Shown here: one piece after another, positions 46,082 through 56,837 of the stretch
Layout: each line of letters begins with the position of its first letter
Position numbering within the stretch: position 1 is the stretch's first letter
Origin: Channallabes apus
Lineage: Eukaryota; Chordata; Actinopteri; Siluriformes; Clariidae
Assembly (NCBI GenBank): GCA_030522415.1
Contig: CM060108.1
Span: 44,064,681-44,128,680 of the forward strand
DNA: 64,000 bases
Direction of reading: 5' to 3'
Notes under the pieces: model-generated
The model's input: only the letters and a program-made list of their open reading frames with translations
Databases searched by the model: none
What the model was told of the DNA's origin: nothing
Made by a program: the position numbers and the translations under genes

Positions 46082-46648
46082 TGGCGCTTTTCCACTGCAT
46101 AGTACGGCACGACACGGTTCAGTTCAACTCACTTCGGTTCGGCGCAGTTTGGCTCGGTTTGCGCTTCCACTGCAGGTTAGTAACGCTTTAGCGTGGGCGG
46201 GATTATTCACGTGTCGCTACTGCCGTGACATCATCGTAAACGCGCCACAAACAAACACACAACAATGGAGCATATCGACGGCATGGTGTTCTTCATTCTC
46301 GGCATGTGGATGTTTTTAACAGCGAGATGAAGGAGTTTGGTTCAAAAGAGGCCGACGGTTAATACAGAAAGGTGCGTGCGATCCTTCTCTGGCTGTTTCT
46401 AAATATAGCGGTTCTGTTGTGTCTCGTGTCGCAAGTTCAGTGACGCAGTAATGACGATTTTCTCCGGCTAATCAGTGACCAACAGAGTTTACACATCACG
46501 TTTTGGTAACGGTTCGGCGCGCTTGGAACCTCGGCTGAGGTGGTACTAAAAAAAGGACCAGGTACCAGGTACCGTTCCCAGTGGAAACCCCCCAAAAGTG
46601 AGTAGAACTGAACCGTGCCGTGCCGTACTATGCAGTGGAAAAGCGCCA
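46082..46648. mobile_element. Harbinger-like MITE nested in the left arm
   Basis: 567 bp with about 55-bp inverted ends (tggcgcttttccactgcata / tatgcagtggaaaagcgcca). Flanks are TCA (46079-46081) and TTA (46649-46651), a 3-bp duplication with one change; the opposite arm shows the uninterrupted site. A 3-bp TWA-like target fits PIF/Harbinger. No transposase inside. Confidence 0.7.
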
Positions 46649-46700
46649 TTAGTGTAAACAAACACCTGCACTTTCTTCTTTGTCTTTCGGCTGTTCCCTT

Positions 46701-48326
46701 TCAGGGGTCACCACAGCGAATCATCTGCCTCCATCTAACCCTATCCTCTGCATCCTCTTCTCTCACACCACCTAACTTCATGTCCTCTCTCACTGCATCC
46801 ATAAATCTCCTCTTTGGTCTTCCTCTAGACATCCTGCCTGGCAGTTCCAACCTCAGCATCCTTCTACCAATATATTCACCATCTCTCCTCTGAACATGTC
46901 CAAACCACCTCAATCTGGCCTCTCTGACTTTATCTCCAAAACATCTCACATGGGTTGTCCCTCTGATGAACTGATTCTTGATCCTATCCATCCTTGTCAC
47001 TCCCAAAGAGAAACTCAACATCTTCAACTCTGCTACCTCTAGCTCTGCCTCCTGTCTTTTCTTCAGTGCCACTGTCTCTAAGCCGTAGAGCATCGCTGGT
47101 TTCACCACTGTCCTGTACACCTTTCCTTTCATTCTCGCTGATACTCTTTTATCGCACAACACACCTGGCACTTTTCTCCACCCATTCCAACCTGCCTGTA
47201 CTCGTCTCTTCACCTCCTTTGAACACTCTCCGTTGCTCTGGACCGTTGACCCTAAGTACTTAAAGTCCTGCACCTTCTTTACCTCTGCTCCCTGTAGCCT
47301 CACTGTTCCTCTTGGGTTCCTCTCATTCACACACATGTATTCCGTCTTGCTGCGGCTAACCTTCATTCCTCTGCTTTCCAGAGCGTACCTCCACCTCTCC
47401 AAATTTTCCTCCACCTGTTCCCTGCTCTCGCTACAAAGCACAATGTCATCTGCAAACATCATAGTCCATGGAGACTCCTGTCTAACTTCATCTGTCATCC
47501 TGTCCATCACTAGAGAAAACAAAAAGGGGCTTAGAGCCGATCCTTGATGCAGACCCACATCCACCTTGAACTCTTCTGTCACACCTACAGCACATCTTAC
47601 CACTGTCTTACAGCTCTCATACATGTACTGCACGACTCTAACATACTTCTCTGCCTCTCCAGACTTCCTCATACAACACCACAGCTCTCTCGGCATCCTG
47701 TCGTACGCTTCGTACGAGTTCGTGTCGTATGCAACTCTTTATTACCTTCTCTGTACTTCTCCACCAGCATCCTCAAACCAAATACTGCATCTGATGTACT
47801 CTTTCTAGGCATAAAACCATATTGCTGCTCACAAATTCTCACCTCTGCCCTTAACCTAGCTTCCACTACTCTTTCCCCCAGCTTCATTGTATGGCTCATT
47901 AGCTTTATACCTCTGTAATTGCCACAGCTCTGCACATCTCCCTTGTTCTTAAAAATCGGCACCAATACACTTCTCCTCCATTCCTCTGGAATCCTCTCAC
48001 TCTCCAAGATCTTGTTAAACAAACTAGTCAGAAACTCTACTGCCACCTCTCCTAAGCACTTCCATACCTCCACAGGTATGTCATCAGGACCAACAACCTT
48101 TCCACTCTTCATCCTCTTCAACGCCCTTCTCACCTCACTTTTACTAATATTTGCTACTTCCTGCTCCACAACAGTCACCTCTTCTACTCTTTGTTCTCTT
48201 TCGTTTTCCTCATTCATCAACTCCTCAAAGTACTCCTTCCATCTTCCCATCACCCTCCTGGCATCTGTCAGTACATTTCCATCTCTATCTTTAATCACTC
48301 TAACCTGCTGCACATCCTTCCCATCT
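46701..48326 (-). pseudogene. RTE LINE reverse transcriptase region
   Basis: After the SINE the frame continues with SGKVVGPDDIPVEVWK, GNYRGIKLMSHTMKL and QQYGFMPRKSTSDA, then breaks at about 47700: the segment that normally holds motif A (first catalytic Asp) is scrambled and one base is lost. A second frame (47696-46701) follows with GLHQGSALSPFLFSLVMD (motif B), MMFADDIVL (motif C), the FKYLGSTV thumb segment and the C-terminal [18 protein letters not shown]. It cannot make active RT. Confidence 0.92.
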
Positions 48327-48333
48327 CTATCTC

Positions 48334-48538
48334 ACATTTTACATTTACATTTAGGCATTTGGCAGACGCTCTTATCCAGAGCGACTTACATTTTTTTTTT
48401 ATCTTATTATACATTTGAGCAGTTGAGGGTTAAGGGCCTTGCTCAAGGGCCCAACAGTGGTAACTTGGTGGTTGTGGGGTTTGAACCTGGGACCTTCCGA
48501 ACCGTAGTCCAATGCCTTAACCACTGAGCTACCCCTGC
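48334..48538 (-). mobile_element. SINE family A inserted in the LINE
   Basis: 205 bp, minus strand, with tRNA-like boxes (TAGCTCAGTGGTTAAGGC, GGTTCAAACC) and the GCTCTGGATAAGAGCGTC tail. The target duplication CTATCTC is at 48327-48333 and 48539-48545; removing the SINE and one duplication restores the LINE reading RQRDRDGKD. Confidence 0.93.
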
Positions 48539-49860
48539 CTATCTCTCTGCCTCGCCAACCTGTACAGATCCACCTCACCCTCCTTAGTGTCCAGCCTAGC
48601 ATACAAGTCCTCATATGCTCTTTGTTTGGCCTTTGCCACTTCTACCTTCACCTTACGCTGCATCTCCCTGTACTCCTGTCTACTCTCTTCAGTCCTCTCA
48701 GTGTCCCACTGCTTCTTAGCTAGCCTCTTTCCCTGTATACACTCCTGGATTTCCTCATTCCACCACCAAGTCTCCTTGTCTCCTTTTCCCTTACCTGATG
48801 ATACACCAAGTACCCTCCTACCTGTCTCCCTGATCACATTGGCTGTAGTTGTCCAGTCAACTGAAAGCACCTCCTGACCACCCATAGCCTGTCTCAACTC
48901 CTCCCTAAAGACTACACAACATTCTTCCTTTCTCAGCTTCCACCACTTTGTCTTCTGCTCTGGCTTTGTCCTCTTCACCTTCCTCACCACCAGGGTTATT
49001 TTACACACCACCATTCTGTGTTGTCTGGCTACACTCTCCCCTACCAACACTTTGCAGTCACTAATCTCTTTCAGATTACAACGTCGACACAAGATGTAGT
49101 CCACCTGAGTGCTTCTGCCTCCGCTCTTATATGTCACCCTATGTTCCTGCCTCTTCTGGAAGAAAGTATTTACTACTGCCATTTCCATCCTCTTTGCAAA
49201 GTCCACCACCATCTGTCCTTCTACATTCCTGTCCTGAAGACCAAACCTGCCCATCACATTTTCATCACCTATGTTTCCTTCCCCAACATGTCCATTGAAG
49301 TCTGCACCAATCACAACTCTCTCACCCCTGGGGATGCTCTGCATCACTTCATCTAACTCACTCCAGAATTTCTCCTTCTCTTCTAACACACATCCTACCT
49401 GTGGAGCATAACCACTAACAACATTGAACATCACACCATCAATTTCCAGTTTCAGACTCATCACACTATCTGATACTCTCTTCACCTCTAGAACATTCCT
49501 TACAAACTCCTCTTTCAGGATAACTCCTACTCCATTTCTTTTCCTATCCACACCATGGTAAAACAACTTGAACCCTGATCCTAAGCTTCTAACTTTGCTA
49601 CCTTTCCACCTGGTCTCCTGGACACACAGTATATCCACCTTCCTTCTCTACATCATATCAACCAACTCTCTTCCTTTCCCTGTCATGGTCCCAACATTCA
49701 AGGTCCCTACTATCACTCCTAAACTCTTTCCTTTCCTCTTCTCTCTCTGCTTTCGAACACGCCTTCCTCCTCTCCTTCTTCGACCAACAGTAGCCCAATT
49801 TCCACCGGCACCCTGTAAGTCAACAGCACCAGTGGCGGTCGTTGTTAACCCGGGCCACGA
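48539..49860 (-). pseudogene. RTE LINE endonuclease region
   Basis: AP-endonuclease-type motifs are visible: CVQETRW (catalytic Glu), VIGADFNGHVG (Asp/Asn), TQVDYILCR and RQHRMVV (His). An in-frame TAG about 49650 (after RELVDMM) replaces what should be a Glu codon, so the remaining open frame starts at 49638. Downstream, WNEEIQECIQGKRLAKKQW links to the RT domain. The frame ends in the SINE insertion at 48538. The enzyme nicks the target DNA for priming. Confidence 0.9.
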
Positions 49861-50262
49861 CCGATCCGGTATGGAAATGATATTTCTGATTCACATCATT
49901 GATTTGGCAAATGTTTTACGTCGGATGCTCTTCCTGACACAACCCTCTGCATTTATCCAGATTTGGGACTGGCACAAGAAGACACTGGATTGCGCCCCCC
50001 CATGGTTGCATTACAAACACCTGCACCAATAGATATTAATTAGAAAAGATAAAGTGAATATTTTCACTTTGTCTGAAATAACAGCGCTGACGTGGTATAA
50101 GTGAATTTTAACACGCTGGAGTCGTTTTAAGACAAAACTTCATCTTTATCTGATCGACTTTTTCCATTTCTCATCTGTGATTCTCTCTCCGATTACCGAA
50201 CAGGGAGTGTATTTGTCTGAGCACCAAAGAAGGACAACTTAGTGTAAACAAGGCGTAAACAT

Positions 50263-50602
50263 AATATTTTCTCTTTCCTATTGATTGTAATAAGGTGAAA
50301 TGACAGTAAATTGGTACAAATTGGCACCACACTACTGTTCAGGGAAGAAGCAGCAGCACCGGGAGGAATGATGACTAACTGGTGTGAAAGAGCAGCTGAT
50401 GATCAGTGTGTGCATGTGTGTGTGTGTGGGTGTGTGTGTGTGTGTGTCCTAAATCTTTCAGTAATGCAACTCAGGCATTGCAGAACGTCGACGGTACACG
50501 ATACGAACACACACTCCGAGTCTTTCTTCTTTCTCGAGGGCGTCTTTAGTTTAGTGAGTCTTTTTCTGTAACTTGTAGACTTGTTTCCTTCCTTTCTTTC
50601 TC

Positions 50603-50634
<32 letters not shown>

Positions 50635-51796
50635 TCAATAGTATGAATGAGTTTTGTCCAAAGTGTGGACAGTCGAGGTCCACGTTAAGCGAGTCTGTTT
50701 ATATGTAAATCCATTAATAAGCAGTATTCTTAGGATAGAAAAGCATTTCTCTGAATAAATTAGATTGTTGTAAAAAAATGTCTTATGTATTAATGTATTA
50801 AAGCCTTGTGTGTTTGTGTCTCATGCGCTTGAATATCTTGTGTGCTGCAAAAAAAAAAAGAAGAAGAAGAAGAAAAAAAACGCACCTCCTGAATTTTCAC
50901 ACTTTGTCTTGTTGCAGCTAGGATACCAGCCTGGTGTGACTTACAAAGAAAGAAAGAAAAAAAACTAGGCAGACTAATAGGGGGGGGATGAGAACATTTT
51001 AAACAAATGAAATGCAACTTCCCGCTGCTGACTAATGCGAAACCAAACTATAATAAAGAGGCTCAGATTTAACGATTAAAGGTACACATTGTACCAAAGA
51101 TAATGATCCCCTTAATGGTGTCGAAGGAAGGTACGGTGAGTGTATTCCTGACACAACGCATCGTTTATTCATGAAATAAATCAACTTTATGCATCCTTTT
51201 CCTTCAAAGTGCCTGACAGTAGACATCCATGCTACGTTTATAGGAAACAACATGTTTCAATTGTTATAAAATGCCAATATATTTCAAATGATCATCATTG
51301 TGAGACCCGCGTCACTGGGGTGGCGTGTCATCGTCCAGGATTGTCGAAAGCAAGATCCAGTCTAAAAATATGACATTAAATATTTCACTCTTAAATTATC
51401 CAAATCACTGAATCTGCACCACAATATGCCTTAAAACAGACCCTCACACAGTCCTGTCCATGAGGAGTAAGAGTGATATTACACCAGTAGAGGGCAGCAG
51501 AGCTCTAACTTTTAACTCTAACCAGCAGGATGGATGTCGATGCCTCCACACAGGTCCAATGTTCTCAAGCTCAGGTTGCCTTTCACATGTTCTCCAGGTG
51601 TCTGCCCGGTTCCTCTTTGGTTTTCTTTCACCTCTCTAGCAGACCGTTTAACGCTTAACGTTTAATGTTCCATGTGATGGACTGGAGTGTATTTTCACTG
51701 ACTCCCAATGGCGTCACAGTATCATCCATTACACGATAGTCTCGGTCTAACTTATTAATAGACAGAAATGACGTTCTGTAAGGTTGAGTATCTGAC
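50263..51796. other. central segment of the fold-back element
   Basis: Non-coding; contains GT (50409-50448), TTTC (50592-50636), A-rich/AAG (50850-50880) microsatellites and otherwise unique DNA. No transposase-like frame. Confidence 0.6.
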
Positions 51797-52123
51797 GCCT
51801 TGTTTACACTAAGTTGTCCTTCTTTGGTGCTCAGACAAATACACTCCCTGTTCGGTAATCGGAGAGAGAATCACAGATGAGAAATGGAAAAAGTCGATCA
51901 GATAAAGATGAAGTTTTGTCTTAAAACGACTCCAGCGTGTTAAAATTCACTTATACCACTTCAGCGCTGTTATTTCAGACAAAGTGAAAATATCAACTAA
52001 TCCCAGTCAAAATATTCACTTTATCTTTTCTAATTAATATCTATTGGTGCAGGTGTTTGTTTACATTGAGACAGTAGCGCATTAGTGGATTATTATAAAG
52101 TAGATTATTAAATCCAGCACACC

Positions 52124-53742
52124 CAGTGGTGTGAAAAACTATTTGCCCCCTTCCTGATTTCTTATTCTTTTGCATGTTTGTCACACTTAAATGTTTCTGC
52201 TCATCAAAAACCGTTAACTATTAGTCAAAGATAACATAATTTAACACAAAATGCAGTTTTTAAATGAAGGTTTACGTTATTAAGGGAGAAAAAAAACTCC
52301 AAATCTACATGGCCCTGTGTGAAAAAGTGATTGCCCCCCTTGTTAAAAAATAACTTAACTGTGGTTTATCACACCTGAGTTCAATTTCTGTAGTCACCCC
52401 CAGGCCTCATTACTGCCACACCTGTTTCAATCAAGAAATCACTTAAATAGGAGCTACCTGACACAGAGAAGTAGACCAAAAGCACCTCAAAAGCTAGACA
52501 TCATGCCAAGATCCAAAGAAATTCAGGAACAAATGAGAACAAAAGTAATTGAGATCTATCAGTCTGGTAAAGGTTATAAAGCCATTTCTAAAGCTTTGGG
52601 ACTCCAGCGAACCACAGTGAGAGCCATTATCCACAAATGGCAAAAACATGGAACAGTGGTGAACCTTCCCAGGAGTGGCCGGCCGACCAAAATTACCCCA
52701 AGAGCGCAGAGACAACTCATCCGAGAGGCCACAAAAGACCCCAGGACAACATCTAAAGAACTGCAGGCTTCACTTGCCTCAATTAAGGTCAGTGTTCACG
52801 ACTCCACCATAAGAAAGAGACTGGGCAAAAACGGCCTGCATGGCAGATTTCCAAGGCGCAAACCACTTTTAAGCAAAAAGAACATTAAGGCTCGTCTCAA
52901 TTTTGCTAAAAAACATCTCAATGATTGCCAAGACTTTTGGGAAAATACCTTGTGGACCGACGAGATAAAAGTTGATCTTTTTTTAAGGTGCGTGTCCCGT
53001 TACATCTGGCGTAAAAAGTAACAGCATTTCAGAAAAAGAACATCATACCAACAGTAAAATATGGTGGTGGTAGTGTGATGGTCTGGGGTTGTTTTGCTGC
53101 TTCAGGACCTGGAAGGCTTGCTGTGATAGATGGAACCATGAATTCTACTGTCTACCAAAAAATCCTGAAGGAGAATGTCCGGCCATCTGTTCGTCAACTC
53201 AAGCTGAAGCGATCTTGGGTGCTGCAGCAGGACAATGACCCAAAACACACCAGCAAATACACCTCTGAATGGCTGAAGAAAAACAAAATGAAGACTTTGG
53301 AGTGGCCTAGTCAAAGTCCTGACCTGAATCCTATTGAGATGTTGTGGCATGACCTTAAAAAGGCGGTTCATGCTAGAAAACCCTCAAATAAAGCTGAATT
53401 ACAACAATTCTGCAAAGATGAGTGGGCCAAAATTCCTCCAGAGCGCTGTAAAAGACTCGTTGCAAGTTATCGCAAACGCTTGATTGCAGTTATTGCTGCT
53501 AAGGGTGGCCCAACCAGTTATTAGGTTCAGGGGGCAATTACTTTTTCACACAGGGCCATGTAGGTTTGGATTTTTTTTCTCCCTAAATAATAAAACCCCT
53601 CATTTAAAAACTGCATTTTATGTTTACTTGTGTTATCTTTGACTAATAGTTAAATGTGTTTGATGATCAGAAACATTTTGTGTGACAAACATGCAAAAGA
53701 ATAAGAAATCAGGAGGGGGGCAAATAGTTTTTCACACCACTG
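52124..53742 (+). mobile_element. Tc1-like transposon nested in the right arm
   Basis: 1,619 bp. About 215-bp inverted repeats with the Tc1 IR/DR layout: outer ends cagtggtgtgaaaaactatt / aatagtttttcacaccactg and an inner copy near 52310-52342 and 53528-53560 (tgtgtgaaaaagtgattgcc). TA is present on the right (53743-53744) but mutated to CC on the left. It encodes one transposase with a frameshift. Confidence 0.95.
52503..53524 (+). pseudogene. Tc1-like transposase, frameshifted
   Basis: The first frame (52503-53021) begins MPRSKEIQEQMR and carries the paired helix-turn-helix DNA-binding region (YKAISKALGLQRTTVRAII), the GRP linker (RSGRPTK) and the first catalytic Asp (WTDEIKVDLF). The second frame (53075-53524) holds GGGSVMVWGCFAAS, the second Asp (QQDNDPKHTS) and the Glu (PDLNPIEMLWHDLKK), i.e. 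a DD34E catalytic triad. A small indel around 53015-53035 breaks the frame, giving a stop after YIWRKK. Otherwise the protein is well preserved, so the insertion is fairly young. It cuts and pastes at TA sites. Confidence 0.95.
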
Positions 53743-54066
53743 TAACTGTTCATAACATCACTTTTACTCCACATTTAGATTTAAACTGATGGTGCAGATT
53801 AAACTACAGACAGAAAAGGTTCTCCAAATTCTGTCCAGCGCTCGGTTTAAGACACGCCCACAGTTGAACCCTTATAACTGCTCATATCTTCGATTTTACT
53901 CAACATTTTGATTTCATTTATGGTGCAGGTTTAAACTCAGGCGAATAAAGAAGAACTGCTGAAGTCTCATTAACTTCTCTCCAGCCAGTTTTTATGTGAT
54001 GTTGTGACGAAATCTGGCTGGACAGACATACAGACATACAGACATACAGACAGGCATAACTGTTTA

Positions 54067-54067
<1 letters not shown>

Positions 54068-54134
<67 letters not shown>
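54068..54134. repeat. (TA)n microsatellite
   Basis: TTTA units followed by a long perfect TA run directly beyond the right arm of the fold-back element. Confidence 0.93.
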
Positions 54135-54135
<1 letters not shown>

Positions 54136-54255
54136 GAATCACCAGGGACCAGCCAAAACGATATCACAAAATGATAAGTATCACAATTTTTATAAATATC
54201 CAGATTCAATATTCCGTTTTATCCCCCCATTCCTGCATCACCTCCTAACGACCTT

Positions 54256-54792
54256 CAGTACTGTGCAAAAGTACTGAGCCCCCCCCCCCCCCCCTTATTT
54301 CTTAGTATTGAATAAAATTAAATAATTAATATAAAATGAAAGAAATCTGAACAAATGCTTTACTCTGACAGGCTGCAAAGTTCATTGTAAAAATGTTGCA
54401 ATAATTCTAAAATCAGTTGTTTATGGACCCGCCTCAGCAGCGGCCTCATTTCCCCTCTCGTCTGTTCCAACCCCTCAGCATTCAGAGTCACCAGTACACT
54501 AATCACCGGCCTGATCATCTTACGTTTTTTTTTTATTTTGTTCGTTCATTCTCTTCCTTTAATTCTTGAATGATTCATAGGTCAGTGTGAGACTTGACAA
54601 ACAAAACATTTCCCTGAAACTGTTCAAGAAGAGGGACTGGACTGAAAACGAGACACAAAAAGTCCTTCAGCAAGCCTGGAGAACTGTGCCTCAATAGTAC
54701 ATTAAAAATACAAAAAAGTCTCGCACTTTGGAAGCAAAATATGAAGAAACAAAGGGGGGGGGGGGTCAAGACTTTTGCATAGAAGTTTTGTA
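54256..54792. mobile_element. Tc1/mariner-type MITE, diverged
   Basis: The left end cagtactgtgcaaaagtact and right end caagacttttgcatagaagt are imperfect inverted repeats of the type at 10859-11332. It contains poly-C (54280-54294) and poly-G (54757-54767) runs facing each other near the two ends. Confidence 0.75.
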
Positions 54793-54799
54793 CACGAGG

Positions 54800-55660
54800 A
54801 ACGTTGCGTGTATTCAGAATCGGGTTCCGCGCACGCTTAAAAAGGAGTATAGAAATTACATTTTCAAATCACCTGCATGTAAAAAGTAGAAATCTTGAAA
54901 GTGAAAGAGATAATAATGTCAATAGCATCGTGACGACCTCTTTAAACATCAAGCCCTTAAAACCAGGTGGAAACAAAAAGGAATAAAACAATGCTGACTA
55001 AAGACGCAGTCTGAAGGTTAAGCTGACTAAGCGTTCACTTGTCTATTTACGCATTTACTACCAGGTGTGAATGGTGTTGCGTAAGGGTCTTCTCTTCGGC
55101 ATTAAAGACATCATTTCTGTGTAACTTCCTATGTGTACAGCCTGCAGCTCAGGTCCCTTCGGAAGATGTTTCACTTCCTTTTGTACTCTAACGCCAGACA
55201 CACACAGCATTACAGGAATCTCAGTCGCTGGTGCCGACGAGGCTAATGAAGTCCCCAAAACTCCAGGCGGCAAAGAGAGTGCTGGAGCTAAAACATGACA
55301 GCTAACCTAATTGCAATTTCACACTCTGCTTCTGTGACCGGGACGAATCTATCCGTTACATTATACAGTACAATGATATTCTGCGGTGGCAACATGCACA
55401 AGGAAATAACCAATTTGTTTAGTTTAAGCCGATGCGTTCTCACAGGCGGCTCTGGATCCCGCGGGGCCGCGGTTATTCCGAGTTAAACACGTCGTATTAA
55501 AATCACGAACGGCTCTGTAATTGGACAACAAGAGGGGGGACGCGGGACGTGGGAGTGCGGCGCTGGGCTGTACCCCTGAATTTTCAGGAGCTCTTCGAGT
55601 CTGACTGTTAACAGACTATTCACATTCGGGAAAAAAAAAACTAATGAAGGAATACACTTT
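54800..55660. other. intergenic sequence, nothing recognised
   Basis: Complex sequence without a recognised gene; 55030-55300 is unusually non-repetitive. Confidence 0.4.
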
Positions 55661-55664
55661 AGAG

Positions 55665-55835
55665 CAGCTCATCCCAAAGGTGCTCGATTTGGGTTTAGGT
55701 CAGGGCTCTGTGTTAGGACCGCTCAAGTTCTTCTACACCAAACTCATCACACCATGTCTTTATATGTGCACCTTGCTTTGTGCACTGGGGTACAGTCATG
55801 TTGGAATAGAAAAGGGCCATTAACAAACTGTTTGT
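55665..55835 (-). mobile_element. inverted half-copy of a Tc1-like relic
   Basis: The reverse complement matches 56275-56415: catgactgtaccccagtgca, aaagacatggtg, gccctgacct-aaaccca, gagcacctttgggatgagct. Confidence 0.75.
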
Positions 55836-56127
55836 GGAAGGTACTGTATACTGGAGTCGTACAGTCCATATTTATAATAATTCTCTCCAAAATGTAAAGA
55901 TCATAGATATGTTTTGGGATTAATGATCATTTTGAAATGAATCGGCATCTGAAATATGATACAGTTCTTTCTCAGTGATTATCATGTGCCATAAATAAGT
56001 CTTCACAGCATATTAATATTTATTACATATTTTCATGCATGTACTGTATTTGTTACATATTATTTCTAAGAATTACTAAAGAGTGGCGCTAGAGGCTGCA
56101 TTTTGAGGAAGACCCTGGGCAAAAGGG

Positions 56128-56628
56128 TATATGGACAAAAGAACTCTGACAAATCTGTTAATTATTGAATTCAGGTCTTTCAATCCTTTCAATGAAGGAC
56201 AATCTTAATGCTTCAGCAAGACATCATGAAGAAGACAATGCTACAGTATGCTTTTATCAAATTTTGTATTAACAATTTGTTGAAGGCATTTTTCAATTCC
56301 AACATGACTGTACCCCAGTGCACAAAGCAAGAACTATAAAGACATGGTGTAGAAGAACTCGACCGGCCCTAACACACAGCCCTGACCTCAACCCCATCGA
56401 GCACCTTTGGGATGAACTGGAACGGAGATTGTAAACCAGACCTTCTCGTTCAACATCAGTGCCTGAACTCATAAATGTTCTACAGAATGAATAGGCACAC
56501 TCCAAAAAAAAAAAAAAAAAAAAAAAAGAGGGAGCTGCTATAGCTGCAAAAGAGAGACTCCATATTGACGTGTATGTATTTGGAGTGTTAGCGCAGGTTT
56601 GGCCAAGTACTTTGGTCCACATAGTGTG
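56128..56628 (+). mobile_element. Tc1-like relic with transposase tail
   Basis: The ends gtatatggacaaaagaactc and gtactttggtccacatagtg are imperfect inverted repeats. Inside, the plus strand keeps the transposase signature SPDLNPIEHLWDELERRL followed by a stop and decayed LPELINVLQNE-like sequence; an A run splits the 3' part. Confidence 0.78.
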
Positions 56629-56837
56629 TATGTCCATGTTAATAGCAATCAATAATAGAGAACTGAAGTATGATTCGAGCATAACGTCATCGTATGAACA
56701 GAGCTGCATGAACAGGGCTTAAAGTTTAACACAGATGGAAGCTGATGTGCAGAAGTGTTCATCGGTATTAAGGCGTCAAAAGTTACTTAATATGTTAGTT
56801 ATACTTAATTACTTAATATACTTGCATTTCTCATGGT

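Larger units (their letters stand above)
46672..50012 (-). mobile_element. near full-length RTE-clade LINE
   Basis: 3,341 bp bounded by a perfect 14-bp target duplication ACAAACACCTGCAC (46658-46671 and 50013-50026). On the minus strand: a non-coding 5' part (50012-49860), apurinic-like endonuclease, reverse transcriptase and a short 3' tail (gacaaagaagaaag). A family A SINE is inserted in the coding region. The copy is dead: an internal stop, a frameshift and an altered RT motif A. RTE elements move by target-primed reverse transcription. Confidence 0.93.
45880..54045. mobile_element. fold-back element with long inverted arms, split by three insertions
   Basis: The left arm (45880-46081, 46652-46671, 50027-50262) is an inverted repeat of the right arm (53745-54045, 51797-52123). 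Shared blocks include gtctgtccagccggatttcg, gtaaaagtgatgttatgaac, gtgtaaacaaacacctgca and a long stretch ending in gacaacttagtgtaaacaag. The centre (50263-51796) has only simple repeats and no coding sequence. With the insertions removed it would be about 2.6 kb. Long arms without a gene point to a non-autonomous fold-back DNA element; the superfamily is unknown. The right arm has an extra internal repeat of about 120 bp. Confidence 0.75.

Noticed and set aside
46701..47696. 331-residue minus-strand frame as a host protein
   Set aside because: It is the RT C-terminal half of an RTE LINE with FADD motif and target duplications.
45880..54045. Polinton/Maverick with long terminal inverted repeats
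   Set aside because: Despite long arms, there is no polymerase, integrase, ATPase or capsid-like frame in the 1.5-kb centre; a non-autonomous fold-back element fits better.
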